Program-made: the position numbers and the translations under genes
Shown: piece by piece, positions 10,277-21,555 of the stretch
Layout: each line of letters begins with the position of its first letter
How positions within the stretch are numbered: position 1 is the first letter of the stretch
The notes under the pieces: generated by a model
The model's database searches: none
What the model saw: only the letters and a program-made list of their open reading frames with translations
Told to the model about the DNA's origin: nothing
From: Alitta virens
Lineage: Eukaryota > Annelida > Polychaeta > Phyllodocida > Nereididae
Length of the DNA: 64,000 bases
Assembly: GCA_932294295.1 (NCBI GenBank)
Contig: OW028580.1
Span: 38,264,836-38,328,835 of the forward strand
Reading direction: 5' to 3'

Positions 10277-11280
10277 CAACTGTATTTTGAGCCATTTGGT
10301 AAATATACAGTTTCCTTCAATTCTATCAAATTTGTTAATATGGTTGGAACTTATTTATTTGGAAAAAAAACCAACATAAGTAAATGTTATACCATGTGAC
10401 CTTTTCTATTGTTCTCAGGAGGGATATAACCAACAAAAATGTTAGTTAACTCCCTCCTATTCGGGATATAACTATTACTTAAAGGTGTTTGGTAGCAGCA
10501 ACACATACTTGGTGTAACAGATTTTGCATTCTGCTATCTATATCACAAATGGATCATAAAGGTGCTAACTGCAAATATGTACTCATAATTATACATTTTA
10601 TTTATTTTACCGAAAGTACCTGAAGGTTTCACAACAGGGGCTTTCAGTATAATTGTAGGAGCTTTGACCAGGAAAATATGATGAAGTCACTACAGAACTG
10701 CATGATAGCCTACATTAAGCCTGTAGTCTGTCTTAAGTCATCTTAAATACCGAGGCCACGGAAGTCCAGGCGTCAAGACATTTATTTGATATGATGGCTT
10801 TTACAGTAATGAATGCCAACTTTTAAGCCAATGTCCAAAAGTCTGTGATTGGGGTTTCTTGTCCCAGTTTGGATTTGAGTCCCGAAATAAGATGTAATTA
10901 TTAATTACCATATCATTTTGACAATATTGTAACTCAAGCAATGACAAATTTGACTGCAGAGTAGTACTTATCATTTCCTTTAAGAATCACTTCCAGAAAT
11001 TCCTTGATGAAAGTGGTGATTTCATTTGAAAAATGTCTCATTCGAGATGGTTTTGTAGTCACTAAAAACCAACTTAATGAAATCCTGGAAGTATATTATA
11101 TCATATTTCAATGTACTTTATAGATTGCATATATTGTTGAACAAGGATGTGAAATAAATACGAAATTTTATATTAATTCAATTCATAATCCTCTTTCATA
11201 CATCAACTCATACTCTTTCTTATTTAATTCAAGAATAATCCGAGTGCCTGTAATTTTCAACAGATGATATCCTAGTAAGA
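10277..11280. repeat. Block B, copy 2 (unit U2)
   Basis: Homologous to 4,135-5,339. It has the single-arm form of the inverted-repeat cluster at 10,418-10,457. It ends at a deletion of about 135 bases relative to U1 and U3 at 11,281, between ATCCTAGTAAGAT and ATTTCCAATC. Confidence 0.8.
10418..10457. repeat. Single-arm form of the inverted-repeat cluster
   Basis: One GGAGGGATATAACC ... GTTAACTCCCTCC arm followed by TATTCGGGATATAAC. The sequence is what recombination between the first and third (direct) arms of the cluster at 4,303-4,530 would leave. Identical forms lie at 18,845-18,884 and 63,251-63,290. Confidence 0.7.
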
Positions 11281-12210
11281 TATTTCCAATCTTAAAGTAC
11301 AGGAAGGTAAATTAGGATACAGAAGAAACTGCCCCAGAAATAGCTAAGAACGTTGAGTTCAATGATAAAGTAGCCTTGATAAATTCATTAACTTGCTGTA
11401 ATGATTAGATTCTTAATCTTTTTTGCCAAATGTATCTCTCCTGCGGCTATTTCTTAAAGTTCCTTTATTTAGTATACTAAGCTAATTGTTAGACAAACCA
11501 ATACTACTTGTGATCTTTTTTCCCATTACATGCTCATTTGTGCACAGCGATTTCATTTTAAGGTACAATAAATAATATAAATAGACATGTAAAAAAACCT
11601 AGTGATGACGTCACAACACCAACAATAGGTGATGATATCATTTTCATTGCATTTCCAATGTTTTGGTCTGGAATTTCTCTCAATGTGTAATTTAATTTTA
11701 GTAAAATATTTGATAAAATCGTTAGTTTACACAAATTTTGTGTGCCTTGATAAATAAAGGGTATTTTCAACTATTTGAAAGATTCTTAGAAAATTGCAAA
11801 TTTGACAGACAGTGCAGCTTTAACTTAAAAGAGACACTAATGGGAGTTACTGTGTTGGATGGAAGATGGTCAAAATTTGGATGTCGACTATTAATTATGC
11901 AAAGCATAAAAAATGACACAGGATCTGAGCACACAAAACCTTGCTTGATTTTTCAATAACAGGCCAACATAAGAAAGACAATGTTAGCTCTATTATGAAG
12001 TTATGGTACAAGTAAATAGCCACTCGGAGAGTATTGACATGCACGTATACATACAGTATTCATTTAGATTAAACTGCTACACTTTCTTAAATTCAATTTG
12101 CTGTACACAGAAGTATCATTAGTGTTGGATCTAATGATGGTTACACTTTTCTCATACAAACTATCAATATGATAAACATCACCCTTGGTTGCGTACATAA
12201 TAAAATACAA
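11281..12210 (-). repeat. Module M2, copy 2
   Basis: Homologous to 5,340-6,396 but missing its first part. The CRE-like palindrome is intact at 11,606-11,613. The hydrophobic open tail on the minus strand is 11,558-11,770. Confidence 0.75.
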
Positions 12211-12450
12211 TAATTAGCTGCTTATCTCATCAAGGGTGCTACAAGTAGAGCAGAGGGTTACAAAGTTATCCGGTCCATCCAGAATTGTAATTACCCTGAT
12301 GATGGGGCATATCATCCCACGCTGTGATTAGCACAACTTAAGCAGGATCTGCTACTTTGCTTGAAGTTCACTTTGCTCTTTATGTGCTTCGCTTGAAGGA
12401 ATTTGGGAGCAGTTGCGAAGATCTAAGGTTCTCAGCCTGCCATTTTTGTT
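12211..12450. repeat. Repeat C, copy 3
   Basis: Followed here by the M1-type 3' flank (12,451-12,760), which lacks 59 bases present in the inverted copy at 60,804-60,870 and in M1 at about 1,321-1,380. Confidence 0.85.
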
Positions 12451-12950
12451 ACGTTTATCATAGGAACAGTGATGGAGCTGAGATCTTCGCAAAACAACTT
12501 TCCTTGGTTAATTATATTTTGTTAGTGCTAGACAACATAATTTAGGTATAACATGTATGTTGTTTATAGCCACATGATGCACAGGCACCTCAAACTTTAC
12601 TAAACTAGATTTGAAAACTTTCATGTTTTAACATTATTAAACACAACTTGGTGGCATTCCTTACTAAAAAGAATTATGTTTTCAGACAAAATGATTGTTT
12701 TTCTTAGTGTCCATTCAGCAGTTGGCTTAAAATCAGCAATGTGAGGCTGAACATGAAGTATGTTTCATAAGAAAGTTCTAAACCTACACCTCTTTCTTTA
12801 CACATTGCCAAATAACCTATAACACTCCGTGTCTATGCTGAGGCAAGTAAAAGATCCAATCTGTGGGATAAATGTGTAACATGGGTGGACTCCTCCTCTC
12901 TCTCACCTAATCAATCAACCCTCTATAATGGCAAGAACTGCTTCCCATAT

Positions 12951-13030
12951 CTATCTATCTGTCTATCTATCTATCTATCTTGTAGAACTTGTAGCTTTTT
13001 CAAGCCGTAACATGTATCTATCTATCTATG
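12951..13030. repeat. ATCT microsatellite split by a short insert
   Basis: Two short ATCT runs separated by about 37 bases (TGTAGAACTTGTAGC...). Same arrangement at 21,474-21,555 and inverted at 60,524-60,604. Confidence 0.9.
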
Positions 13031-13440
13031 CAAGTTCATATTCATTTCTACCCTAGGCGTTACACAAAAATAGGAAAACTATGCAACTAGAACTTCAATT
13101 ACCTTAGAGGAAAAAAGCTCCATCCTTCCTTATGTCATTGTTATAGCCAACATCTTTTCAAATAGAATCTCTTTGAAGGTTCTTGGCCCACCTGACATTG
13201 GGATTTATCTGGACCAAGGAAATGCATCATAGCTTCATTTTTTCCCGTTAGAGTCATATACAATTCATGAATGTAGGGGATGCCATTGTATCACAAATAA
13301 CCCCATTGTATTGCAAATAGAGACACATCACTAAAACTATGATGAATGTACTTGTTGTACACAGTATATGGCATTGGAGATATCAGGTATATATTAATAA
13401 GAAAAATAAGTCTCATATGGGGCTAGGCCAAGTAAAAGAC
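13031..13440. repeat. Tail segment T, copy 2
   Basis: Full-length version, continuing past ATTGCAAATAGAGACACATCAC to CTCATATGGGGCTAGGCC. Confidence 0.8.
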
Positions 13441-13560
13441 CTCACCCATGGGGTAAATGTGTAACATGGTGTGGAATCCAAGCCTTGTAATCGCATCATT
13501 ATGTGTACCGCTGGCAGTGGTAATATTTACTGGCTACCCAGATAGTATTTAACATGCATA
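13441..13560 (+). repeat. SINE-like core
   Basis: Contains GTAACATGGTGTGGAATCC, AAGCCTTGTAATC and CATCATTA. Related cores: 21,961, 24,628, 39,141, 40,838, 43,255 and 44,697 on the plus strand, and 34,110 and 60,010 on the minus strand. The copy at 33,946-34,320 still has a tRNA-like head and an ATCT tail, so these are probably fragments of that SINE family. Confidence 0.5.
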
Positions 13561-14280
13561 TTGACATCAGCCCTCTGAGGGCGCTGTCGAACCATCATCA
13601 GGCATGTTATCGGGTAGGCTTCATTTCCAATAGCAGTGAGAGCATACAAATAAGATATACAAGGTACAAGTAAACATGATCTTGTACATTAAACATTAGT
13701 GAAAAGTTCGATGCAGTATTGGCATTGCACCTGTGGGTACTTGCTTCCACGTGCATTTTGGACCACATGGAATTTTTCCACCATATATAGTACATCATGA
13801 ACATGGCATGTATTATGCTTAAGCACAGTACAATGCCACTGAACCTGGTAACCTTGTTCAATTAGAAAATGACAAGCTTAAACATCAAAGGAAACTAACA
13901 TTGTTTGAGCCATTCTCAGAATGTAGTTCCAGTTGCAATCAGCTTTCTTAAATAAGAATAAAGCCCCTACTTTTGTAAATTCACATTGTTAGAGTTGTAA
14001 AGGAAAGGACAAATGAGGACAAGATATCAAGTTAGTTATTATTTGATGTAAATGAATATATGCTTGCTAAAGAAAAACAACATCACCAGCATAGAAACAA
14101 ATAAGATTGGTCAAAGAATATCTTCATGAATTGTGCATCAAAGTAGCTCATCAAGTGATTATGCCATGTATATGACTTGACTGTCATATAAAATTTTCAG
14201 GAATTATTTGATACATGTGGTTACTTCATCCTCTACTATTACTTATCTTACTATGTCGTTAATCCATTCTCGTACAGTAG
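13561..14280 (-). repeat. Module M3, copy 1
   Basis: Homologous to 22,081-22,760, 39,236-39,610, 40,935-41,560 and inverted 59,273-59,992. Minus-strand frames of 73 to 92 codons include a conserved short hydrophobic stretch (IVLCLSIIHAMFMM). They start at a non-ATG codon and contain frame-breaking differences between copies, so I do not call a gene. Confidence 0.75.
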
Positions 14281-14292
14281 TATAAACCTTAT

Positions 14293-14380
14293 GTTGTTGT
14301 GTTTGTTGTTGTTGTGTTGTTGTGTTGTTGTGTTGTTGTTGTCATTGTTGTGTTGTTGATGTTGTTGTTGTTGTTGTTGT
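14293..14380. repeat. GTT/GTGTT trinucleotide tract
   Basis: GTTGTT with GTGTT interruptions. The same position in the unit holds tracts at 22,768-22,901, 41,585-41,683 and inverted 59,173-59,261, with different lengths except for the inverted arm, which is identical. Confidence 0.9.
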
Positions 14381-14610
14381 ATTCTATCTGAGCACTGCGC
14401 ATGACAAAAGCAAGTGAGATGCAGCAAGTTTACTTGGATAAAAAATATAAGATTTCAATGCAATGGAATTTAACAGAAATCCTTAAAAGGAAGGTGAAAA
14501 CAATCATCTTAAGGGTTTCAGTTTTCCTAAAAATCATGTGTCAACAATTTCAGAGATGTTTGAAGCCAGCTACAATGGCAACACGTCTATAATTTTAAGG
14601 TTTTAAGTTT

Positions 14611-14655
14611 GATTGGCTGACAGGCATGTTTCCTGGCTTCTGATTGGCTGACAAG
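14611..14655. promoter_or_regulatory. Paired inverted CCAAT motifs
   Basis: GATTGGCTGACAGG and GATTGGCTGACAAGG, 31 bases apart start to start. The pair is kept at 23,151-23,195, 41,929-41,973 and inverted 58,898-58,942, with a degraded relative at 52,035-52,078. ATTGG is the NF-Y core, and paired CCAAT boxes near 30-base spacing are typical of promoters. No transcription unit is established, so function is an inference. Confidence 0.3.
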
Positions 14656-14696
14656 GCTGTTTTTAGCACGGTCACCACTCCCAAGCTTAACTGTGT

Positions 14697-14790
14697 ATGA
14701 TAGTGCAATGTGTTAGTGCAATGTGTTAATGCAATGTGTTAGTGCAATGTGTTAGTGCAATGTGTTATGTGTTAGCGCAATGTGTCAGTA
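14697..14790. repeat. 13-bp minisatellite GTGTTAGTGCAAT
   Basis: About seven units. The corresponding place in other copies (about 23,236 and 42,013) holds a single unit, so the array expanded in this lineage. The inverted arm has the identical array at 58,763-58,856. Confidence 0.9.
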
Positions 14791-14804
14791 CACAGCTTCT
14801 GAAC

Positions 14805-15636
14805 TTTAAACACAACTTCTTAAAATTCAGAACTATAGTTGCCAGGAAGAGGTAATTGAGTTTTCTCTCAACCTTTTCAAACAGCTGTAAGCTGATCAAA
14901 AATTATCATTTCCTCCAAATGACAGAGCTGAAAAAGACATTTCCAATCTGAGCTGATCCAGATTATTGGTCGAGGTACAGGAAAGTAAATTACGATACAG
15001 AAAAAAGATCGAAACTGCCCAGAAATTGTTAAGAGCGTTGAGTTCAATGTATAAAGTAGCCTTGATCAAGTCATTAAGTTTTTGCAGTGATAAGATTCTT
15101 AAGGCAATCTTTTTCGCCAAATGTCTCTCTCCTGTGGCTGTTTCTTAACTTAAAAGAGGCACTAATTGGAGTTACTTTGCATGGTTGGTTGGAATATGGT
15201 TGAGAATTGAATATCTAGTAGCAGATCACTAAAAGTTCATGTGCTGACTGGTTCATAGATGTTTTTATGCTAATCCGTTTCAGTTTGAAGTCCAAACATT
15301 CGTTCCGCACACAACACTGTAGTATGATAGCTGCTCATGTGTGCATTTCTCAAACTGATGTACATGATTTGATTGTAAAACAAAGCACTTACTATCAGAT
15401 CAGTATTTTACACTAAAGTCTACAAAAAAATATCAGTGTTAGATACATCATAAATTTCTACCCCCACAAAATACTTCCGTATATGACCAGTAACTTAACT
15501 TTAAACTATGTTTAGATCAACATGTATAAATTTAACTCACCGTAAACAGGTGCATTATTAGTGCAGTTGCTGTTTTCCCATACAAGTTATCTAGATTATA
15601 AAGAGCACCTTTGGCTGCGTACAAAATAAAGTACGA
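14805..15636 (-). repeat. Module M1, copy 2
   Basis: Homologous to 62-800. The exon-like segment is at 15,541-15,614 on the minus strand with AG and GTGAGT boundaries intact (one silent ACG for ACA change before the donor). Confidence 0.8.
15541..15614 (-). other. Exon-like 74-base segment, copy 2
   Basis: Same boundaries and frame as 705-778. One residue differs (His to Asn). Confidence 0.25.
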
Positions 15637-15880
15637 GAATTAGCTGCTTATCTCATCAAGGGTGCTACAAGTAGAGCAGAGGGTTGCCAAGTTATCTAGT
15701 CTGTCCAGAATTGTAATTACCCTAATGACGGGGCATATCATCCCACGCTGTGATTACCACAACTTAAGCAGGATCTGCTACTTTGCTTGAAGTTCACTTT
15801 GCTCTTTATGTGCTCGGCTTGAATGAATTTAGGAAGCAGGTGGGGATCTCAAAGGTTCTCAGCCTGCCATATTTGTTATG
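15637..15880. repeat. Repeat C, copy 4
   Basis: The copy that connects M1 to block D in unit U2; its 3' end (GGTGGGGATCTC) is like that of copy 2. Confidence 0.85.
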
Positions 15881-16693
15881 CTATTCATTTTTATGGTGTA
15901 GTGAGAGTGTAGAATATTTAATAGAAATGTTTGGGCACATTGTTTGAGCACAGGTTCAGTTAGCTACATAATAAAGTTATTCCCTACATCGATCTAAACA
16001 CCATAATGCAATCAATATATAACCCAACTAAATTGTTGTTTTTAGATGAACTAAACTGTTGGCTGTCTGTCAATTTATATCTAATATCAATGTGTCAGAA
16101 ATAGCATGCCAGTTTATGTCAACATCATGCCAACAATGGCTGTTGCCGAGTACTGTTGGGCCCTTGTTGAGCCAAAGCGGCATATTATCTAAGAAATACT
16201 TTGCCATTGTAAGTCAAATTTTTTAACAAAGCATAAGTTGGGCATAGGTGTTTAACTTCAATGACAGAGACTGCGAGGTGCATGAGCATTGAATCTCGTT
16301 CCCCAAACTGTAATAAAAAAATAAGCTTCTAAGAGCAAGTTAAAGCTTTTTTGCCAGACTATGCATGCAAATTTACTTTTGTTTGATGACTGAATTCCTC
16401 ATTTTGGGTCATCCAACATGCTTCACAAACAATATTTGGATGCTTGATATGGAGAATGTTTGTTGATCACCACAACACACATAGCAAGATTTGCATACCA
16501 TTCTATCTGAATATATTACCTGCAAATATCGCTTATGGCAGAGTTAACATCAATATCAATGTCTCGATGCTAATGAAGCTTATAGTCAGCTTATACGACA
16601 ATGCAAATGTAATGATAATATGATATGGTTTGTAGCTGGTCATGTAAGCTGATCAGACAATCCACCTTAATTATAGTTACGTGTATTTAATTT
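15881..16693. repeat. Block D, copy 2
   Basis: Homologous to 6,639-7,469; identical to the inverted 56,860-57,672 where compared. Confidence 0.85.
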
Positions 16694-17226
16694 CACTAAT
16701 TAAAACCATCTGGACAGCGAGTGATTGGGTGCAACATCATTATGCAACAAGATAATGACCCCAAACATACGTCAAAGCTCTGCACAACATATTTGGAAAA
16801 GAAAGAAGCAGCTGGGATACTATCAGTTATGAAATGGCCAGCACAATCGCCAGACCTAAATCCAATAGAGCTTTTATGGGAGCAGCTTGATCGGAAAGTC
16901 CGGGAAAAGTGTCCCACAAGCCAATCTGACATGTGGAACCTTTTGCAAGAGGCTTGGAATGAAATCACACCTGAATATCTCACCAAACTCACTGCCAGAA
17001 TGCCCAAGATTTGTAAAGCGCTCATAGCTGCAAAGGGTGGTTTTTTTTATGAATCAAAAGTTTGAACTGTAACAAGTTTGTTTTTGCTAATTAATGGTTT
17101 TGTACATATCACATTCTTTTCTCTTGTGTTTGTTTACCCAGTCAGTGTTACATTTGTTAATAAAACCATGAAATTAAAAAAAAAATAACGAAAAAAAAAT
17201 GTTTTCCAAACTTTTTCTTGGCAGTG
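16694..17226 (+). mobile_element. 5'-truncated Tc1-like transposon relic
   Basis: The 3' part of a Tc1/mariner-superfamily element. The right terminal repeat ends TTTTTCTTGGCAGTG at 17,226 and is followed by TA at 17,227-17,228. The left end and most of the transposase gene are gone. The U1 copy shows the empty site at 8,120-8,121. The deletion that removed the left end also removed 650 bases of flank, and the inverted copy at 56,327-56,859 shares exactly the same breakpoints. Confidence 0.9.
16701..17065 (+). pseudogene. Tc1-like transposase, C-terminal fragment
   Basis: About 120 codons, open to a TGA at 17,063-17,065. They carry two hallmarks of the DDE catalytic domain of Tc1 transposases: QQDNDPKHTS, with the second catalytic aspartate, and SPDLNPIELLWE, with the final glutamate. 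A typical C-terminal tail follows (ITPEYLTKLTARMP). Compared with the usual roughly 340 residues, the DNA-binding domains and the first catalytic aspartate are missing, so it cannot be an active enzyme. It belongs to a different subfamily from the transposase at 53,334-54,365 (only the motifs are shared). The inverted copy at 56,488-56,832 gives the identical protein, reflecting the recent duplication rather than selection. Confidence 0.95.
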
Positions 17227-18186
17227 TATATGTTACTGACATGATATCCAGGGTAATACAACTAAGGTTAGTTGTCCTCTTTAGGCAGGTGTTAATGTTT
17301 ATTGACAGTACCTTGTGTCCATGTTTATAATATGCATGGTCAAAAAGGGCAAACTTGAAAACTTTGGAAACTCAAAAAGGTTAGTTGATTATAATTAAAA
17401 AGGGATTATTCCAAGAAAACCACAAGGTCGACACATACTTTTAATATACACCTTTCTGTAATTTGCCCTTTTGATACACACATCATTTAGAGGGCATGTA
17501 AATAAGTTGATAATACACCCTTTGTATATAAGGATGATATGGTGTTGGTAATCTTGAGTTTAAAGGGTATTTTATTACCCCAGGGATATCTGTTTCACGA
17601 GAAAAGATTTTTCTTAACCTAATATTACTTATCACAAGAACTTAAAAGGCAACAAACTGGTTGTTTTATCAGAGGCTTATATACTTAACAGCTTAATAGG
17701 GCATTACCAAACATACTGAAAACTACATCATTTTTCTGTCATACTTATAACAGAAAATAAATTGGTGGAAAAATGCTTTTGCGAATGCGTACTTGATAAA
17801 ATTTGTCATTTCTGTATCCTCTTGTCTGTTTGCTTGCTTGTTTGTTGTTTGTTTGAATGGCCATATCGAACATGAGCAGTCTAATATATTATTTATTTTA
17901 AATATATTTAAACAGGTACACAATTTCAGCAGTCAATGTCATTACAGCGCAAACCCATTTACAGACCACGTCACTATGAAGACGGCTTCACCATTAAAAC
18001 CAGTATATATCTGCAATAAGTAAGGACTCAGTAACAAATTTTACTGTATTATCTTTTTATTGCGGTAGCAGGAATCTATACAATCACAAGGTATAATGAC
18101 ACTAGTAATATGGTCACCTTCTTCTGTGTACATAAATTTTATCTTGCAACCACGGGTGACATCAGAATGCACATTTTATTGGTCTT
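17227..18186. repeat. Block E, copy 2
   Basis: Homologous to 8,120-9,086. It lacks about 14 bases near 18,048, as does the inverted copy. Confidence 0.85.
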
Positions 18187-18322
18187 ATTTGTGAGGTGGT
18201 CTTAATGGTGAAATGGTATTAATGGTGAGATGTTCTGAGTGGTAAGGTGGTCTTAATTGTGAGGTGTCCTTAATAGTGAGGTGGCCTTAATAGTGAGGTG
18301 GTGTTAATGGTGATGTGGTCTT
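18187..18322. repeat. 16-bp minisatellite, truncated
   Basis: The array is cut after about eight units and joined to TACCTACGATTTTAGGG, which in U1 lies some 700 bases further on at 9,943. TTA is shared at the joint, suggesting microhomology-mediated deletion of the rest of the array and block F. Confidence 0.85.
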
Positions 18323-18709
18323 ACCTACGATTTTAGGGTTTATTTTTAATATAACACAAAATTCCCACAATGCGCAGCCGCAAATACATCAATTTCCTAA
18401 GTAAAGCCATGCAGCGCCCCCTGTCTTGTATGGGCTTATCTTTGTCATTAGGCAATTAAGGAACTTGCACTGGCTTAGAGTCTTCAATGTAAGGGAAATT
18501 AAGGCTCATTTTTCTTTGTCCTCAATTATTTGGCAGCTAGCCTTCTTCAGTTTCTTTCGGCTTGGAGCTGCATGAGCACCTTTTTCCTGAAATAAGAGGT
18601 TAAGGTTTTTTTTCATTATGAGGTGCCCTCTAAATAAAATTATACCTATTACATGAGTAATTAGTTGTGATGGAAATTATGTGAAATCCTCAGAGTTTTT
18701 ATGCAACTG
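18323..18709 (-). repeat. Start of unit U3 with exon-like segment
   Basis: Homologous to 9,941-10,276 and inverted 63,441-63,810. The minus strand at 18,506-18,586 keeps the complete exon-like segment with a stop codon (see 63,554). Confidence 0.75.
18506..18586 (-). other. Terminal-exon-like segment, U3 copy
   Basis: Reads 26 residues from a splice-acceptor-like TTATTTCAG to TGA; contains APSRKKLKKASCQIIEDKEK. Same as the copy at 63,554-63,634. Confidence 0.3.
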
Positions 18710-19680
18710 TATTTTGAGCCATTTGGTAAATATACAGTTTCCTTTAATTCTATCAAATTTGTTAATATGGTTGGAACTTATTTATTTGGAAAAAAAACCA
18801 ACATGAGTAAATGTTATACCATGTGACCTTTTCTATTGTTCTCAGGAGGGATATAACCAACAAAAATGTTAGTTAACTCCCTCCTATTCGGGATATAACT
18901 ATTACTTAAAGGTGTTTGGTAGCAGCAACACATACTTGGTGTAACAGATTTTGCATTCTGCTATCTATATCACAAATGGATCATAATAAACTGCAAATAT
19001 GTACTCATAATTATACATTTTATTTATTTTACCGAAAGTACCTGAAGGTTTCACAACAGGGGCTTTCAGTATAATTGTAAAAGCTTTGACCAGGAAAATA
19101 TGATGAAGTCACTACAGAACTGCATGATAGCCTACATTAAGCCTGTAGTCTGTCTTAAGTCATCTTAAATCCCGAGGCCACGGAAGTCCAGGCATCAAGA
19201 CATTTATTTGATATGATGGCTTTTACAGTAATGAATGCCAACTTTAAAGCCAATGTCCAAAAGTCTGTGATTGGGGTTTCGTGTCCCAGTTTGGATTTGA
19301 GTCCCGAAATAAGATGTAATTATTAATTACCATATCATTTTGACAATATTGTAACTCAAGCAATGACAAATTTGACTGCAGAGTAGTACTTATCATTTCC
19401 TTTAAGAATCACTTCCAGAAATTCCTTGATGAAAGTGGTGATTTCATTTGAAAAATGTCTCATTCAAGATGGTTTTGTAAGTCAACTTAATGAAATCCTG
19501 GAAGTATATGATATCATATTTCAATGTACTTTATAGCTTGCATATATTGCTGAACAAGGATGTGAAATAAATATGAAATTTTATATTAATTCAATTCATA
19601 ATCCTCTTTCATACATCAAAAGCTCTTTCTTATTTAATTCAAGAATAATCCGAGTGCCTGTAATTTTCAACAGATGATAT
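18710..19680. repeat. Block B, copy 3 (unit U3)
   Basis: Homologous to 4,135-5,339, with the single-arm inverted repeat at 18,845-18,884. Confidence 0.8.
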
Positions 19681-20735
19681 CCTGGTAAGATGGTTAAAAC
19701 TTTTACAACCAAAACACTTTGGAAATTCAGAACTGTAATTGCTGGCGAAAAGTAATTTCCGCTACTCTCTAGACAGCCCTAAGCTGATCAAAAATTGCCT
19801 TTTCCTCCAATGACGGAGCTAAAAAGGACATTTCCAATCTTAAAGTACAGGAAGGTAAATTAGGATACAGAAGAAACTGCCCCAGAAATAGTTAAGAACG
19901 TTCAATGGATAAAGTAGCCTTGATACATTCATTACTCTTTTTTGCCAAATGTCTCTCTCCTGTTGCTATTTCTTAAAGTTCCTTTATTTAGCATACTAGC
20001 TAATTGTTAGACAAGCTAATACTACTTGTGATCTTTTTTCCCATTACATGCTCATTTGTGCACAGCGATTTCATTTTAAGGTACAATAAATAATATAAAT
20101 AGACATGTAAAAAAACCTAGTGATGATGTCACGACACCAACAATAGGTGATGATATCATTTTCATTGCATTTCCAATGTTTTGGTCTGGATTTTCTCTCA
20201 ATGTGTGATTTAATTTTAGTAAAATATTTGATAAAATCGTTAGTTTACACAAATTTAGTGTGCCTTGATAAATAAAAGGTATTTTCAACTATTTGAAAGA
20301 TTCTTAGAAAATTGCAAATTTGACAGACAGTGCAGCTTTACCTTAAAAGAGACACTAATGGGAGTTACTGTGTTGGATGGAAGATGGTCGAGATTTGGAT
20401 GTCGACTATTAATTGGTTCATGTAGAAAGCATAAAAAATGACACAGGATCTGAGAACACAAAACCTTGCTTGATTTTTCAATAACGGGCCAACATAAGAA
20501 AGACAATGTTAGCTCTATTATGAAGTTATGGTACAAGTAAATAGCCACTCAGAGAGTATTGACATGCACGTATACATACAGTATTCATTTAGATTAAACT
20601 GCTACACTTTCTTAAATTCAATTTGCTGTACACAGAAGTATCATTAGTGTTGGATCTAATGATGGTTACACTTTTCTCATACAAACTATCAATATGATAA
20701 ACATCACCCTTGGTTGCGTACATAATAAAATACAA
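19681..20735 (-). repeat. Module M2, copy 3
   Basis: Complete version, closest to the inverted copy at 61,396-62,440 (for example both read AATGTGTGATTTAATTTTAG where U2 has AATGTGTAATTT). A 14-base insertion around 20,414 (TTGGTTCATGTAGA) is shared in similar form only with the right arm. Confidence 0.75.
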
Positions 20736-20977
20736 GAATTAGCTGCTTATCTCATCAAGGGTGCTACAAGTAGAGCAGAGGGTTACAAAGTTATCCGGTC
20801 CATCCAGAATTGTAATTACCCTGATGATGGGGCATATCATCCCATGCTGTGATTAGCACAACTTAAGCAGGATCTGCTACTTTGCTTGAAGTTCACTTTG
20901 CTCTTTATGTGCTTGGCTTGACGGAATTTGGGAGCAGGTGCGAAGATCTAAGGTTCTCAGCCTGCCATTTTTGTTAC
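20736..20977. repeat. Repeat C, copy 5
   Basis: Followed by the M1-type flank at 20,978-21,473, nearly identical to 12,451-12,950. Confidence 0.85.
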
Positions 20978-21473
20978 GTTTGTCATAGGAACAGTGATGG
21001 AGCTGAGATCTTCGCAAAACAACTTTCCTTGGTTAATTATATTTTGTTAGTGCTAGACAACATAATTTAGGTATAACATGTATGTTGTTTATAGCCACAT
21101 GATGCACAGGCACCTCAAACTTTACTAAACTAGATTTGAAAACTTTCATGTTTTAACATTATTAAACACAACTTGGTGGCATTCCTTACTAAAAAGAATT
21201 ATGTTTTCAGACAAAATGATTGTTTTTCTTAGTGTCCATTCAGCAGTTGGCTTAAAATCAGCAATGTGAGGCTGAACATGAAGTATGTTTCATAAGAAAG
21301 TTCTAAACCTACACCTCTTTCTTTACACATTGCCAAATAACCTATAACACTCCGTGTCTATGCTGAGGCAAGTAAAAGATCCAATCCGTGGGATAAATGT
21401 GTAACATGGGTGGACTCCTCCTCTCTCTCACCTAATCAATCAACCCTCTATAATGGCAAGAACTGCTTCCCAT

Positions 21474-21555
21474 ATCTATCTATCTGTCTATCTATCTATC
21501 TATCTTGTAGAACTTGTAGCTTTTTCAAGCCGTAACACATGTATCTATCTATCTA
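21474..21555. repeat. ATCT microsatellite split by a short insert
   Basis: Same arrangement as 12,951-13,030. Confidence 0.9.

Larger units (their letters stand above)
12862..18322 (+). repeat. Left arm of 5.46-kb inverted duplication
   Basis: Pairs with 55,231-60,691. Every position p matches 73,553 minus p on the other strand, with no indel across about 5.46 kb, even within ATCT, GTT and 13-bp tandem arrays. All eight translated frames that I compared across the arms are identical. The outer limit is the C/T difference at 12,862; beyond it mismatches are frequent and a 59-base indel follows. The inner limit is the deletion junction at 18,322. Confidence 0.9.
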
